A DNA stretch of 5,617 nt from Avelusimicrobium sp963660385 (GTDB lineage Bacteria > Elusimicrobiota > Elusimicrobia > Elusimicrobiales > Elusimicrobiaceae): the NCBI GenBank assembly GCA_963660385.1, contig CAVKWQ010000081.1, positions 1-5,617 of the forward strand, given 5' to 3'. The notes beneath the pieces were generated by a model, which was given only the letters and a program-made list of their open reading frames with translations, did not search any database and was not told the origin of the DNA. Made by a program: the position numbers and the translations under genes. Shown here piece by piece: positions 5,573 through 5,617 of the stretch (its first letter is position 1; the number at the start of each line of letters is the position of its first letter).

Positions 5573-5617
5573 AAGCGCCGTTTGTTTTTGGAAAGGAGGT
5601 TTGGAGCTGTTCTTTTT
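5573..5617 (+). promoter_or_regulatory. Possible leader and ribosome binding site of a divergent gene at the right edge
   Basis: AAGGAGGT at 5593-5600 is a near-perfect complement of the 16S rRNA 3' end, and a -10-like TATAAA lies 22 bases upstream of it. This would fit a plus-strand gene starting just inside or at the window edge. No ATG occurs in the remaining 17 bases. TTG at 5601 is too close and CTG at 5607 would be a rare start, so no CDS is called. On the minus strand the same bases read CCTCCTT. They may instead belong to the tail of a minus-strand gene upstream of miaA, since no minus-strand frame has a stop codon within 5561-5617. Confidence 0.3.

Noticed and set aside
5588..5606. 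Minus-strand ACCTCCTTTC resembling the 3' end of 16S rRNA
   Set aside because: The conserved GGATC and the helix 45 sequence that should precede it are absent, so it is not an rRNA end. It is simply the complement of a Shine-Dalgarno-like sequence.

Overview
The window looks like ordinary bacterial chromosome. A compact five-gene operon on the minus strand (read right to left: miaA, ruvA, ruvB, a spoIID/lytB-like lipoprotein gene, queA) fills about 85% of it. It converges on the 3' end of a cysteine-rich gene on the plus strand at the left edge. There are no RNA genes, CRISPR arrays, insertion sequences or long repeats. The only non-coding stretches are about 43 bp between the two convergent stop codons and 57 bp at the right edge.

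Layout. Positions 1-635 (+) hold a Cys-rich protein of unknown function, probably the C-terminal part of a longer exported protein. Positions 647-678 hold a strong GC hairpin flanked by A and T tracts, a terminator that can serve both converging transcripts. Positions 679-1713 (-) are queA, 1723-2952 (-) the SpoIID-domain lipoprotein, 2954-3976 (-) ruvB, 3973-4584 (-) ruvA and 4589-5560 (-) miaA. Going down the operon the junctions are 4 bp gap, 4 bp overlap (ATGA), 1 bp gap and 9 bp gap, so one transcript with translational coupling is the natural reading. The right edge (5561-5617) has overlapping -10-like sequences on both strands and a near-perfect Shine-Dalgarno sequence on the plus strand, which may belong to a divergent gene mostly outside the window.

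Function. MiaA (prenylation of A37) and QueA (epoxyqueuosine synthesis at the wobble base) are both tRNA anticodon-loop modification enzymes. RuvA and RuvB form the Holliday-junction branch-migration motor. The SpoIID-like lipoprotein is expected to act on peptidoglycan outside the cytoplasm. The order ruvA-ruvB-spoIID-queA is, from general knowledge, a recurring arrangement in several bacterial lineages, especially Clostridia, where tgt often follows queA. Here tgt is absent and the operon ends at queA. RuvA is the least conventional member: both helix-hairpin-helix loops and one acidic-pin residue differ from the classical pattern.

Organism. Moderate GC in the operon, a lipoprotein SpoIID homologue outside any sporulation context and a Cys/Trp-rich exported protein would fit a poorly sampled diderm phylum, for example gut-associated Elusimicrobiota. 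This is an impression from memory, not something the window proves. I see no convincing evidence of a wholly new system; the points most worth a second look are the divergent RuvA and the Cys-rich protein.
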